Assembly: GCA_017449925.1 (NCBI GenBank) | Contig: JAFSYO010000124.1 | Coordinates: 1-64,000 of the forward strand | Reading direction: 5' to 3' | Source: Stomatobaculum sp. | GTDB taxonomy: Bacteria; Bacillota_A; Clostridia; Lachnospirales; Lachnospiraceae | Length of the DNA: 64,000 nt | Shown here: in pieces, positions 48,615 through 56,585 of the stretch | Numbering within the stretch: the first letter of the stretch is position 1 | Layout of the letters: every line of letters starts with the position of its first letter | Made by a program: the position numbers and the translations under genes | The notes under the pieces: model-generated | What the model was told of the DNA's origin: nothing | Databases searched by the model: none | What the model saw: only the letters and a program-made list of their open reading frames with translations

Positions 48615-49466
48615 TTACTCTTCCGGAAACCAACCGGAAATATAGGCATCGATCTCCGAAAAATCTATGACGCACTTTCCTCCGCTGATCTGCACCGGGA
48701 CCTGATCCGAAAAAGTGTACAGCCGGACCGGCACATCCTCCTGCTCCAGGTCATAGCAGATCACAGCTTTCCGTTTGAGGTCCACGATCCAGTACTCCCG
48801 GACGCCGGCAGTGCTGTATTTCTGCAGCTTCAGGGTTTTGTCCTTTCTGGCCGTGGATGGAGACAGCACTTCCACCACCAGGTCCGGCGCGCCGAAAACC
48901 ACTTCCCGCTTCAGCTTCTCCCGGTCGCACAGCACCAGGACGTCCGGCTGTACTACCGTTCGGTCGTCCCGGTCCAACTGTACTCCTGTCGGTGAAGGCA
49001 TGGCAATGCACGGCATCTGGTGTTTCCGAATACATTCCCTAAGTATTCCGTGTATTTCCCCGATCATTACCTGATGGGGGCCGATGGGCTGCCCCATATC
49101 ATAAAAAACTCCGTCGATCAGTTCCATCCTCACATCATCCGGCAGAGCAAAATAATCCTCAATCGTATACTCTCCCTGCCGTTTGCCGACGGGAAGTTTT
49201 TCCGCCGGGGCCGCATCCCTCACCATCAGGCGGGAGGAAGCTCCTGTGTCATAGGAAATACCACGGGAAGAGGATGCCTGGTTTTCTGCTTCCTGCGGCC
49301 GGATCAGCGCCGCGGAAAGCCTGTCGATGGTCTGCTTCCGGGGCGCGCGGACCAGACCAGCCAGTACTTTCTGGACCGTGCCAAGGGGCACGCCGGACAG
49401 CTCTGACAGCATCTGGTTCGTGTATCCAAGCTCACGTTTTCTCTTTTGCATCTCCTCAACTGTCAT
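48615..49466 (-). CDS. HTH-Uma2 fusion protein (PD-(D/E)XK nuclease fold)
   Basis: 283 residues. Residues 1-55 are a Cro/C1-type helix-turn-helix (GYTNQMLSELSGVPLGTVQKVLAG). A linker leads to a Uma2/DUF820 domain (about 100-280) with YTIEDYFALPDDVRMELIDG, VVQPDVLVLCDREKL, APDLVVEVLSPSTARKDKTLKLQKYSTAGVREYWIVD. Asp, Glu and Lys of the nuclease fold are present. Uma2 proteins are abundant in cyanobacteria and Firmicutes with no firmly known role. The added HTH suggests DNA recognition. AGGAGA precedes the ATG. Monocistronic, with a TATAAT-like box about 70 bp upstream. Confidence 0.85.
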   Translation of the reverse strand: MTVEEMQKRKRELGYTNQMLSELSGVPLGTVQKVLAGLVRAPRKQTIDRLSAALIRPQEAENQASSSRGISYDTGASSRLMVRDAAPAEKLPVGKRQGEYTIEDYFALPDDVRMELIDGVFYDMGQPIGPHQVMIGEIHGILRECIRKHQMPCIAMPSPTGVQLDRDDRTVVQPDVLVLCDREKLKREVVFGAPDLVVEVLSPSTARKDKTLKLQKYSTAGVREYWIVDLKRKAVICYDLEQEDVPVRLYTFSDQVPVQISGGKCVIDFSEIDAYISGWFPEE

Positions 49467-49625
49467 CGTATTCTCTCCTGTGCTTTTTTCTCCTGAATCC
49501 CTTTAACAACTCTGTTTTAATTTCCTTATTATATCACAAATATTTCTTTTTTTCGACCTTATTTCCTTTTTAATACCGTTTGTTCACCATTAGTATTTCC
49601 TCCCGCACAACACCGCACTTGGGAC

Positions 49626-49654
49626 TTCAGAACTTTCTCTCTCCGTGATAAAAT
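49626..49654 (+). promoter_or_regulatory. corA promoter
   Basis: TTCAGA (49626-49631), 17-bp spacer, TAAAAT (49649-49654), about 50 bp before the ATG. Confidence 0.5.
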
Positions 49655-49705
49655 AAAAGCTGAAATTCCGGGACAAAAGGATAGTTTCACTGCAGGAGGA
49701 AATCA

Positions 49706-50647
49706 ATGATCTGCTATCTCATAGAAGAGTCTTTAAAACCCTGCCCGCCGGAAGCGTTGTACACGGGGCAGGAACAGGACGGCAGCAAAAGGCCGCAGTA
49801 TGCAGCGGTGCTGAGTTCTGCGGAGTGGCAGGAATATAAAGACTGCTTCAACATGGTCATCGATATGGAACTGGATACGAAGGAAAAGCATGAGACGAAA
49901 GCTGTCGTGAACGCGGACTGCCTGACGGGGACTTTCTTCATTCCGGACCGGAACGACATTTCTGAAAAGCACCATTTTTTTGCCTTCGCTCTGGATGAAA
50001 AGGGAGTCGTGCTGATCGACGATGAAGGCTATGCCGCGAATCTGGCGGAAAAACTCCGGAAGACAAAGAAATGGCGGGTCCCGGGGCTGGAACGTTTCCT
50101 CTACGACTTTCTGGAACTGATCATCGAACGTGATCTTTTTATGCTGGAAGCCATGGAACAGCGGCTGGACACCGTGGAACAGACGATCCTGAGGGAAAGC
50201 CTGGATGATTTTCCCGCGGAGCTGAATACAGTCCGCGGAGAGCTGCTGGATCTCCGTATCCACTATGAGCAGATGATCGATCTGGGCCAGGAACTGCAGG
50301 AGAACGAAAACGGCTTTTTCCAGCAGGAATACCTGCGCTATTTCCGCCTGTTCACGGACCGGGTAGTCCGGCTGCAGGAATCGGTCTCTTCTCTCCGGGA
50401 CTATGTAGTACAGCTCCGGGACCTTGTACAGTCCCGGACAGAGATCCGTCAGAACCATATCATGACGCTCCTGACCGTCGTCACGTCGATCTTCATGCCC
50501 CTCACCCTTATTACCGGATGGTTCGGCATGAACTTCAGGTATATGCCGGAACTGGACAATCCTCTTGCCTATCCCGCCATCATCATCCTCTCGATCATCA
50601 TCGTGGTGGGCTGCCTTCTGTGGTTCAAAAAGAAGGGGTGGCTGTAA
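49706..50647 (+). CDS. corA: CorA-family magnesium/divalent cation transporter
   Basis: 313 residues. A long soluble N-terminus with helical arms (residues about 120-245) precedes two C-terminal membrane segments. The first ends in the selectivity motif GMN within ITGWFGMNFRYMPELDNP (near residue 274). The second is AIIILSIIIVVGCLLWFKKKGWL. The pentameric channel takes up Mg2+ or related ions. Length is normal. AGGAGG precedes the ATG. Monocistronic with its own promoter and terminator. Confidence 0.93.
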   Translation: MICYLIEESLKPCPPEALYTGQEQDGSKRPQYAAVLSSAEWQEYKDCFNMVIDMELDTKEKHETKAVVNADCLTGTFFIPDRNDISEKHHFFAFALDEKGVVLIDDEGYAANLAEKLRKTKKWRVPGLERFLYDFLELIIERDLFMLEAMEQRLDTVEQTILRESLDDFPAELNTVRGELLDLRIHYEQMIDLGQELQENENGFFQQEYLRYFRLFTDRVVRLQESVSSLRDYVVQLRDLVQSRTEIRQNHIMTLLTVVTSIFMPLTLITGWFGMNFRYMPELDNPLAYPAIIILSIIIVVGCLLWFKKKGWL

Positions 50648-50680
50648 AAAACACACTTTTCGAGGAATTCCCTGTTACAC

Positions 50681-50719
50681 AAAAAAGTGCGTGTCAGGCT
50701 GGCTGACACGCACTTTTTT
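50681..50719. terminator. terminator after corA
   Basis: AAAAAAGTGCGTGTCAG pairs with CTGACACGCACTTTTTT around GCTG. Bidirectional between corA and the small convergent gene. Confidence 0.9.
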
Positions 50720-50740
50720 GATTCTGTCAGTATTCAGTTT

Positions 50741-50920
50741 TTAATCTCCTGTAACTTCTCGCATTCCGCCGCGCGGAAATTCTGTTCTGCTCCGAAGGCC
50801 GTATCGATCCGTCCGGAGATCCAGCACAATACTGTCGTGGTAAGGCGAAAGCTTCATGACCACCTGATAGCTTTCTGCATGCTCTGTGTAGTCCATCGGG
50901 ATGTCAACGATCTTCAGCAT
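50741..50920 (-). CDS. small hypothetical protein (59 aa)
   Basis: Not recognised. 59 residues from the ATG at 50920, fixed by GAAAGGAGAGGAA just upstream; the longer frame to 51028 has no ribosome site. Sequence starts MLKIVDIPMDYTEHAESYQV and ends SRTEFPRGGMREVTGD; mixed charged, no membrane segment, no cysteines. A TATAAT with extended TGT lies at 51007-51002 on the minus strand, giving a leader of about 75 nt. Followed by the bidirectional corA terminator, so it looks like an independent small gene. It is too short to assign a fold by eye. Confidence 0.6.
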   Translation of the reverse strand: MLKIVDIPMDYTEHAESYQVVMKLSPYHDSIVLDLRTDRYGLRSRTEFPRGGMREVTGD

Positions 50921-51001
50921 CCGTTCCTCTCCTTTCCGGGATTTTTCCCTTTTTCCTTTATACGCCGCTCCGGACGTTGTGTTTTCCTTGTCTGTATCTG
51001 C

Positions 51002-51010
51002 ATTATAACA
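51002..51010 (-). promoter_or_regulatory. extended -10 promoter of the 59-aa gene
   Basis: Minus strand TGTTATAAT; no convincing -35. Confidence 0.45.
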
Positions 51011-51093
51011 GGCAGTACCGCACAACATCCGTCATAACGGCGGATTACGGAAAAATCCCGAAAAGAAATGTTTATCTAAGTGGAACTTGAATC

Positions 51094-52275
51094 TCACCCG
51101 AGGACGAAAGCAAAATACTGATCCATCTCCTCTTTCTCTTTGAACTTTGCCATGTAGACATACCGGCCCATGGACGGCCAGTCGATCGGCGGCATTTCTT
51201 CCTGCATCACGATATTACCGCCGTAGCGCTCCATGATCTCCTCATGGCTGTGCTTAAAGATGTGGCCGTCTTTTCTCGCCGCATAGGCGCAGAGATAACG
51301 GTCCTCTGATCCGGGAGTAGTCCTCCTTCCGGAGGTGACCATTTCGGCATAGATGCGGAAGACGTCGGCCGACTGGGCGAAGTTCATCATGTCCGGATCG
51401 TGGCCGCCCGCGGGGCGCATGTTGACTTCCATCACGGCATAATCGCCGGCTTTCCCGATACCTTCGTAATTCTTTGTGATGTTGATGAACTCGAAGTGGA
51501 CAAAACGCCGGTCCGCGCCGAAGGCTTTCACAGTCTTCCTGCCAAGTTCCCGCAGTCTTTCCGGGACGTCGGCAGCTGTGTAGAAATGAATGTTCTCGTC
51601 ATTCTGCACCGAATCGATCACAGGCGCATAGGTGCACATCGATTCGAACAGCGGCTCGCAGTCCGGGCCTATTACAGCGTCATAGGTGCAGATGTCTCCG
51701 TACAGGAATTCCTCCATCACATAGGGTTCGGACGGCAGATCCTCATAGAACGAGACCAGATCCTCCTCCGTTTTCACCTTCATCGCGCCGTTCGCGCCGA
51801 CGCCGATATCCGGCTTAACGATCACCGGGTACCCGACCTCGGCCACAAAAGCTTTTGCTGAAGCAAGATCAGAAACAATGTGCTGGCGCGCGGTGGGGAT
51901 GCCTGCCTCCAGAAAGACTTTCTTCATCCCGGACTTCTGCACCAGGACCCCGATCCCGTCCTCCCTGGTGCCCACGGCAATATTGAAATCCGTGCGAAGC
52001 CGCGCGTCCATGGGAAGCCAGTACTCGTTCAGGGACTCCAGCCAGTCGATCCTGCCATATTTATGGATGAAAAAGCCGACTGCGCGGTACACCTGGTCAT
52101 AATCCTCCAGGGTGCTCACATAATAATATTCCGTCAGGGCATGCTTTAGCTGGTCGTTCAGGGAATCGTAGGGCACGTCCCCGATCCCGAGCACGGTGAC
52201 GCCAAGCTGGTTCAGACGGTCGCAAAAGGCAGTGCAGGTGACAGGATACGCCGGGGAAATAAAAACATAGTTCAT
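51094..52275 (-). CDS. ATP-grasp domain protein (carboxylate-amine ligase type)
   Basis: 393 residues. N-terminal pre-ATP-grasp fold MNYVFISPAYPVTCTAFCDRLNQLGVTVLGIG, then ATP-grasp signatures YPVIVKPDIGVGANGAMKV (ATP-binding Lys and Gly loop), EPYVMEEFLYGDICTYDAVI and the metal-binding VMEVNMRPAGGHDPDMMNF (Glu/Asn). The family joins carboxylates to amines, as in dipeptide, biotin-carboxylase-like or natural-product ligases. The substrate cannot be named. AAGGAGG precedes the ATG. It is 45 bp after the DUF2974 hydrolase gene on the same strand, probably cotranscribed. Confidence 0.85.
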   Translation of the reverse strand: MNYVFISPAYPVTCTAFCDRLNQLGVTVLGIGDVPYDSLNDQLKHALTEYYYVSTLEDYDQVYRAVGFFIHKYGRIDWLESLNEYWLPMDARLRTDFNIAVGTREDGIGVLVQKSGMKKVFLEAGIPTARQHIVSDLASAKAFVAEVGYPVIVKPDIGVGANGAMKVKTEEDLVSFYEDLPSEPYVMEEFLYGDICTYDAVIGPDCEPLFESMCTYAPVIDSVQNDENIHFYTAADVPERLRELGRKTVKAFGADRRFVHFEFINITKNYEGIGKAGDYAVMEVNMRPAGGHDPDMMNFAQSADVFRIYAEMVTSGRRTTPGSEDRYLCAYAARKDGHIFKHSHEEIMERYGGNIVMQEEMPPIDWPSMGRYVYMAKFKEKEEMDQYFAFVLG

Positions 52276-52320
52276 GTGGTTCCTCCTTGTTTTGCTCTAC
52301 ATGTGACGGAATGCTCATAA

Positions 52321-53499
52321 CTACTGCAGCAGATCCTGCTTCGGCCTGATCAGCTCCGCAAAGGCAAGGTACTTTTCTTCCCCCTGCTCTTTCAGGGCTT
52401 CGATGCCGCATTTGACCAGACGCATCAGGACCTGATGAAATTCGTCTTTTATTTTTGGGTCCAGGGTCCAGGAGGCCCGGACGATCTGGTTGATCGACTT
52501 CAGCGGGTCTTTCACCAGTTCATTCACCGTCGTAGTGCCGCCGGCGCCCAGGACTTCGAACAGCGCCTCCGTGAAATACTCCAGTTCCCGGTCCCCCAGA
52601 CCACTGATCCAGCTGCGGGTCGAATCGTCGAAGAAACGCCCGAGATCGGACCGCACAGTCCGCAGAAAGGCCGTGCCCAGGAGCTCCCAGCTCAGGGGGT
52701 CGTGCTGCATGAGCCCGGTCTCAGTGCTTTTGATGATAATATTCTCGCAGTCGGAGGAAAGCAGTCCGCCGATGATGGAGCTCTCCGGAAGGATGCTGAT
52801 CACTTTCGGAAGGATCTGCCGGTAACCCGGCTCTTCAACGATCTCCTGCCGGAATCCGGGCGCGTCGTTGGCGTAGACCGTTTTGACGGTATCCCGGACG
52901 GCCGGCTCCGCAAAAGCCGTCCCGTAAATGGCCAGGTTCCCTCCCTTGGAGTGCCCGCCGGCGTAGACTGTGAGATCTCCCGCCGCACTGCTGCCGGCCA
53001 GGGGACCGATCACCCGGTCCATGAACTCCGCCGCGTGTTTCTGCCCCGGCGTGCTCCGAAGATAGCTCAGGCCGAAATCTTCCTTCCATCCTGTGATCGT
53101 ATTGTCAGTCCCGCGGAATGAAGCAAAAGCAGTATGCTGGTCCGGCCAGAAGACCATGGCCGCCATCTGTTCCACTACTTTGGTATCGATGATATTCACA
53201 TAGTCCGTGACTGTAAGAGACCCGAACCGCACCGTCTTCGCCGCTTCTTCCGCTACATAAGGCACCATATTGAAGGGCGGGATCAGTTTGTCGATTTCCT
53301 CCTTCTCATGTGTCTTAAAATACTGCCGGACCGCATCGGAAAAGGGGACGGTGATCCTCCCGGATCCCTGTTCCCGGAAACACTCGTCCATATCAAGATA
53401 AGCCAGATACGATAAGATCGCCCCGTCCACCTCATTGAAGGGACTGGCCGCAAAGTCCAGGTCCCCTCTCCATTTCAGATAATCCCTGATGTCTGCCAT
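52321..53499 (-). CDS. DUF2974 (Mbeg1-like) alpha/beta hydrolase
   Basis: 392 residues. N-terminal YLKWRGDLDFAASPFNEVDGAILSYLAYL is the typical DUF2974 opening. The nucleophile elbow AGGHSKGGNLAIYGTAF (Ser near residue 182) is the GxSxG variant of lipase-like hydrolases. TAFASFRGTDNTITGWKEDF resembles the oxyanion region of class 3 lipases. Probably an intracellular lipase or esterase; no signal peptide. Ribosome site AGGAAG is 13 nt from the ATG, so initiation may be weak. Likely operon with the ATP-grasp gene downstream. Confidence 0.82.
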   Translation of the reverse strand: MADIRDYLKWRGDLDFAASPFNEVDGAILSYLAYLDMDECFREQGSGRITVPFSDAVRQYFKTHEKEEIDKLIPPFNMVPYVAEEAAKTVRFGSLTVTDYVNIIDTKVVEQMAAMVFWPDQHTAFASFRGTDNTITGWKEDFGLSYLRSTPGQKHAAEFMDRVIGPLAGSSAAGDLTVYAGGHSKGGNLAIYGTAFAEPAVRDTVKTVYANDAPGFRQEIVEEPGYRQILPKVISILPESSIIGGLLSSDCENIIIKSTETGLMQHDPLSWELLGTAFLRTVRSDLGRFFDDSTRSWISGLGDRELEYFTEALFEVLGAGGTTTVNELVKDPLKSINQIVRASWTLDPKIKDEFHQVLMRLVKCGIEALKEQGEEKYLAFAELIRPKQDLLQ

Positions 53500-53610
53500 A
53501 GTATCGCTTCGTTCTTCCTGTGATCCTTCACAATGTTATGTTCTTTTTCAGTATAATCCATCCCAGATGATTTCTGTGCAGTCAGCGCGAAAAAAATTAA
53601 GGACTTATAC

Positions 53611-53659
53611 AAAAAAACAGGGCCTCATGAACTGTTCTTTCTCGTTCAGGAAGACCCTG
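53611..53659 (-). terminator. terminator after the LysR-type gene
   Basis: Minus strand CAGGG...TTCCTGAAC pairs with GTTCATGAGGCCCTG, followed by TTTTTTT. Separates the LysR gene from the downstream hydrolase gene. Confidence 0.7.
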
Positions 53660-53685
53660 CTGTTCTGTTTACCTCAAAAGATCGT

Positions 53686-54588
53686 TTATTGTAAAAGCCC
53701 GGCTGTCTGCTCCCTGCAGTATTCCGCAAAGCGGTCGACGGCCGCTGCCCGGTGGGCTGTCCTTCGGACAGCGATATGTATCGCGTAGCTGTAGGGAAGC
53801 GGAAGCACTTCGTAGGCATCCTCCAATGCCCGGAAATAGTTGATATAAAGCTGCGGGCAAATATACACGCCGACGCCCTCAGCGCACATTCTGAGGCAGG
53901 TCTCCGCGCTGTCGGACACCGCAGCGATGTTCGGACTGATCCGGTTCTCCAGGAGCACGCGGCTGATGTAGCGCCCCACGATGTCGTTCAGGGAATTGGT
54001 GATCATGGGCCAGGAGACCAGCACCTTCGGATCCTTTTCCGTCTTCAGCGTTTCCCGGAGCGGGGCGAAGAAAGATGTGCGGGGAATGACCAGGGCCATC
54101 TGCTCCCTGTACAGTTCCTCCGTCAAAAGATCCGGCCGCTCCCCCGAGACGTCTCCGATGATCAGGTCCAGGGCATCGTTCCCGATCCGGGCCAGCAGTT
54201 CGTCGTTGGTCAGCTCGGAAAGATGGATCCTCACCTTTGTATATTTTTTTCGGAAGCCGGAGATCAGTTCCGGCATCAGGATCGCGCTCCGGGTCTGGGA
54301 TATTCCCACCCGGATCGTTCCTGTCACCTCCCCGGAAATATCCTGGAACTCCCGGTGCATGGTCTGATCCAGGCGCACGAACCGGCGGCAGTAGTCCAGG
54401 AAGAGTTCTCCCTCCGCCGTCAGACGGAACTTCGGCTTCCGGTAAAAAAGAGTGCAGCCCAGCTCCCTTTCCAGCGCCGCGATGTGGCTGCTGAGGGTCT
54501 GCTGGGTGATCTGCAGTTTTTCTGCTGCCCGGGATATTCCCTGCTGGTTCACGACCTCGATGAAATATGACATGGGCAGCAGATTCAT
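53686..54588 (-). CDS. LysR-family transcriptional regulator
   Basis: 300 residues. Winged HTH at the N-terminus (SYFIEVVNQQGISRAAEKLQITQQTLSSHIAALERELGCTLFYR) and a periplasmic-binding-like effector domain (about 90-295) starting with TGTIRVGISQTRS. AGAGGA precedes the ATG. It lies 24 bp after the DUF4392 gene and probably shares its transcript; that gene, or the diaminopropionate lyase about 2 kb away, is a possible target. The effector is unknown. Confidence 0.93.
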   Translation of the reverse strand: MNLLPMSYFIEVVNQQGISRAAEKLQITQQTLSSHIAALERELGCTLFYRKPKFRLTAEGELFLDYCRRFVRLDQTMHREFQDISGEVTGTIRVGISQTRSAILMPELISGFRKKYTKVRIHLSELTNDELLARIGNDALDLIIGDVSGERPDLLTEELYREQMALVIPRTSFFAPLRETLKTEKDPKVLVSWPMITNSLNDIVGRYISRVLLENRISPNIAAVSDSAETCLRMCAEGVGVYICPQLYINYFRALEDAYEVLPLPYSYAIHIAVRRTAHRAAAVDRFAEYCREQTAGLLQ

Positions 54589-54612
54589 GATTGTCCTCTT
54601 TTCTTTTATGCG

Positions 54613-55470
54613 TCAGGATGCCTTTGCCAGGATCCGGCCAGCGATATGGCTGTGGAGTCCCTCCAGGATCTCCTGCTCTGTCGCGGGCCCGAAGCCATCC
54701 ACGCAGATCTTGTGCTCATGGCTGATCCCGTCCACAGAGCCCAGCTCCACTGTCCTGCGGAGAAAGCTTTCCGCTTCAGCAAATGTCATCAGCAGGTTCT
54801 TACCGGTAAGCTCAGAAAGAGCCGCTGCGATTCCATAAGCGCCCCAGTTGGACACTGTCGCGATCACGAGGATGTCTGCCCTGATCTCGGAGGGTGTCAG
54901 GGACAGTCTCTCCTCCACAGCTCTGGCGACATTTCCCATGCCGATCTCGTTTCCGCCGTCGCCGACGCCGATGGTCGGGATCTTTCCCAGGGCTGCCGTA
55001 AACAAAGCGTCACAGGGAGCCGTTCCATGGCCGATGTCGATGCCGCGCATGTTGGCATAAACGCCGTTTTTGTCGCGTCCGCAGCGCTCGATGGAGATAA
55101 GGCCCACCGGATGATACATCTCCAGCAGCTCTGCTGCCGCATCATCATCCGCGTCCAGATCCAGATAGACTGTCTCCAGGCCCTCAGGCTCAAAATAACC
55201 CTCACAGTAGCGGTCCGTGACGATCACAGGGTTAAAGCCGAGATTCTTCAGTGCCCGTGCCGCTGCCACCGTTCCCAGGGGGCCGTCGGTCTCCGCGAAA
55301 CCGGCCACGTAGAAACCGGTGGTGAGGAGGACCGTGCCGCGCTCCCAGCTTAAGATCTCCCGGGCCGCGTCAAAGCAGTAATTCTCCGGAACACAGTCTC
55401 TTATTTCAGTCATTCCGCGGCTGGAATGCCGCAGGACAATATCTTCGATGGTTTCGATGATCCGTTTCAT
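54613..55470 (-). CDS. DUF4392 / D-glutamate cyclase-like protein
   Basis: 285 residues from the ATG at 55470, where homologues begin (MKRIIETIEDIVLRHSSRGMTEI). The ribosome site is weak. Features are TVLLTTGFYVAGFAETDGPLGTVAAARAL, SIERCGRDKNGVYANMRG, IPTIGVGDGGNEIGMGNV and ATVSNWGAYGIAAALS, typical of the C-terminal domain of D-glutamate cyclases (DUF4392), which turn D-glutamate into 5-oxo-D-proline. Here the domain stands alone. Upstream of a LysR regulator by 24 bp, close to diaminopropionate lyase, so a role in amino-acid breakdown fits. The substrate is inferred. Confidence 0.82.
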   Translation of the reverse strand: MKRIIETIEDIVLRHSSRGMTEIRDCVPENYCFDAAREILSWERGTVLLTTGFYVAGFAETDGPLGTVAAARALKNLGFNPVIVTDRYCEGYFEPEGLETVYLDLDADDDAAAELLEMYHPVGLISIERCGRDKNGVYANMRGIDIGHGTAPCDALFTAALGKIPTIGVGDGGNEIGMGNVARAVEERLSLTPSEIRADILVIATVSNWGAYGIAAALSELTGKNLLMTFAEAESFLRRTVELGSVDGISHEHKICVDGFGPATEQEILEGLHSHIAGRILAKAS

Positions 55471-55642
55471 AGCTGTCACCCGTTCCGCCGCTGAGGCGAT
55501 CCTTTTATTGATTCCGCATTTACGTTTCCTTGCGGGTATTATCTTTCTGACAGCTTCAGTGTACACCGGATCATCACAGCCTGCAAACTGATTATATATT
55601 GTTTATAACACAGTATTTTGTCTGTGTAAATGCCTCGTGGTA

Positions 55643-56524
55643 TTATTGGATATCGCCCAGTCCGGAGAGATCTCCCAGATCATACAGCTTGAAAGTTCCA
55701 AACAGTCTGCATCCTGCCACATGATCTTTAAGCCCCTGTTCGTACTGTTCTCTGGTAAGCTCGATCGATCTCTGATTTACAGCATCCCAGTAGGTATAGC
55801 TGTTCCTTCCGTCACCATACCTGTTTTCGAAATAGTCATATCCGCCGATCGCTTTCAGCTCACCGTTTTCAAGCGTATGTACATACCATTCATTGTCCCA
55901 GGAACCTCCGGCGCCGTGCCAGTGACCGTGAACGATCATTTCACCGGTCGCGGGATTGAACCCGTAGATCTCGTCATATCCTGAAAGGATCGCAGTTTGA
56001 TTTACGATGGAATAGACTGCCGTGAGCCCCATGCCCGTCGAGTAGACCATCAGCTCCGGGGTCCCGTCGCCGTTGAAATCGTGCAGGAAGTACTTCTGGA
56101 ATCCATAGTAATTGCCGTAATCAAAATAGAATTTCAGATATGAGAAATAGTCGTTGCTCTCGATGAGGCTCTTATTCATGATGAGCTGCCGGTAAGGTTC
56201 CACAGACACCGCCGGAGCACCCGACGAGGAAGATGTTCCGACAGCCTTTGTCATCACGCGGCCGTTCTCCACCCACTGTCCGTCTCCATTTACATAGCTG
56301 CCATCAATGACGTTATTGTAAGCCATATACCCGTCGCCGTAGAAATAATAGCACTCCGCCGTACCGTCTTTGTTGCCGTCGATCCACTCCCACTGGTTCG
56401 CAGGATAACTTCCGTCGTCCCTCTGATACCACCAGCCGGTGGAATCCAGTTTCCACTGTCCGGCATATGCAGTCCCGCAGGATACAATAACAGCAATTGC
56501 TGTCAGCAAAGTTATCTTTTTCAT
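55643..56524 (-). CDS. secreted protein with cell-wall-binding repeats
   Basis: 293 residues. Signal peptide MKKITLLTAIAVIVSCGTAYA. Residues about 22-95 hold aromatic Trp/Tyr-rich repeats (GQWKLDSTGWWYQRDDGSYPANQWEWIDGN, YYFYGDGYMAYNNVIDGSYVNGDGQWVENG) of the choline/cell-wall-binding type. The rest contains FLHDFNGDGTPELMVYS, a Ca-binding-like DxNxDGxPEL segment as found in VCBS/FG-GAP proteins, and a Tyr-rich tail. Probably displayed on the wall; no catalytic motif is recognised. AAGGAGA precedes the ATG. Confidence 0.82.
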   Translation of the reverse strand: MKKITLLTAIAVIVSCGTAYAGQWKLDSTGWWYQRDDGSYPANQWEWIDGNKDGTAECYYFYGDGYMAYNNVIDGSYVNGDGQWVENGRVMTKAVGTSSSSGAPAVSVEPYRQLIMNKSLIESNDYFSYLKFYFDYGNYYGFQKYFLHDFNGDGTPELMVYSTGMGLTAVYSIVNQTAILSGYDEIYGFNPATGEMIVHGHWHGAGGSWDNEWYVHTLENGELKAIGGYDYFENRYGDGRNSYTYWDAVNQRSIELTREQYEQGLKDHVAGCRLFGTFKLYDLGDLSGLGDIQ

Positions 56525-56585
56525 AAGGTCTCCTTTTTATATGTAATTATTTTAACAACACGTCTAAATTTATAGCTGTTATCGT

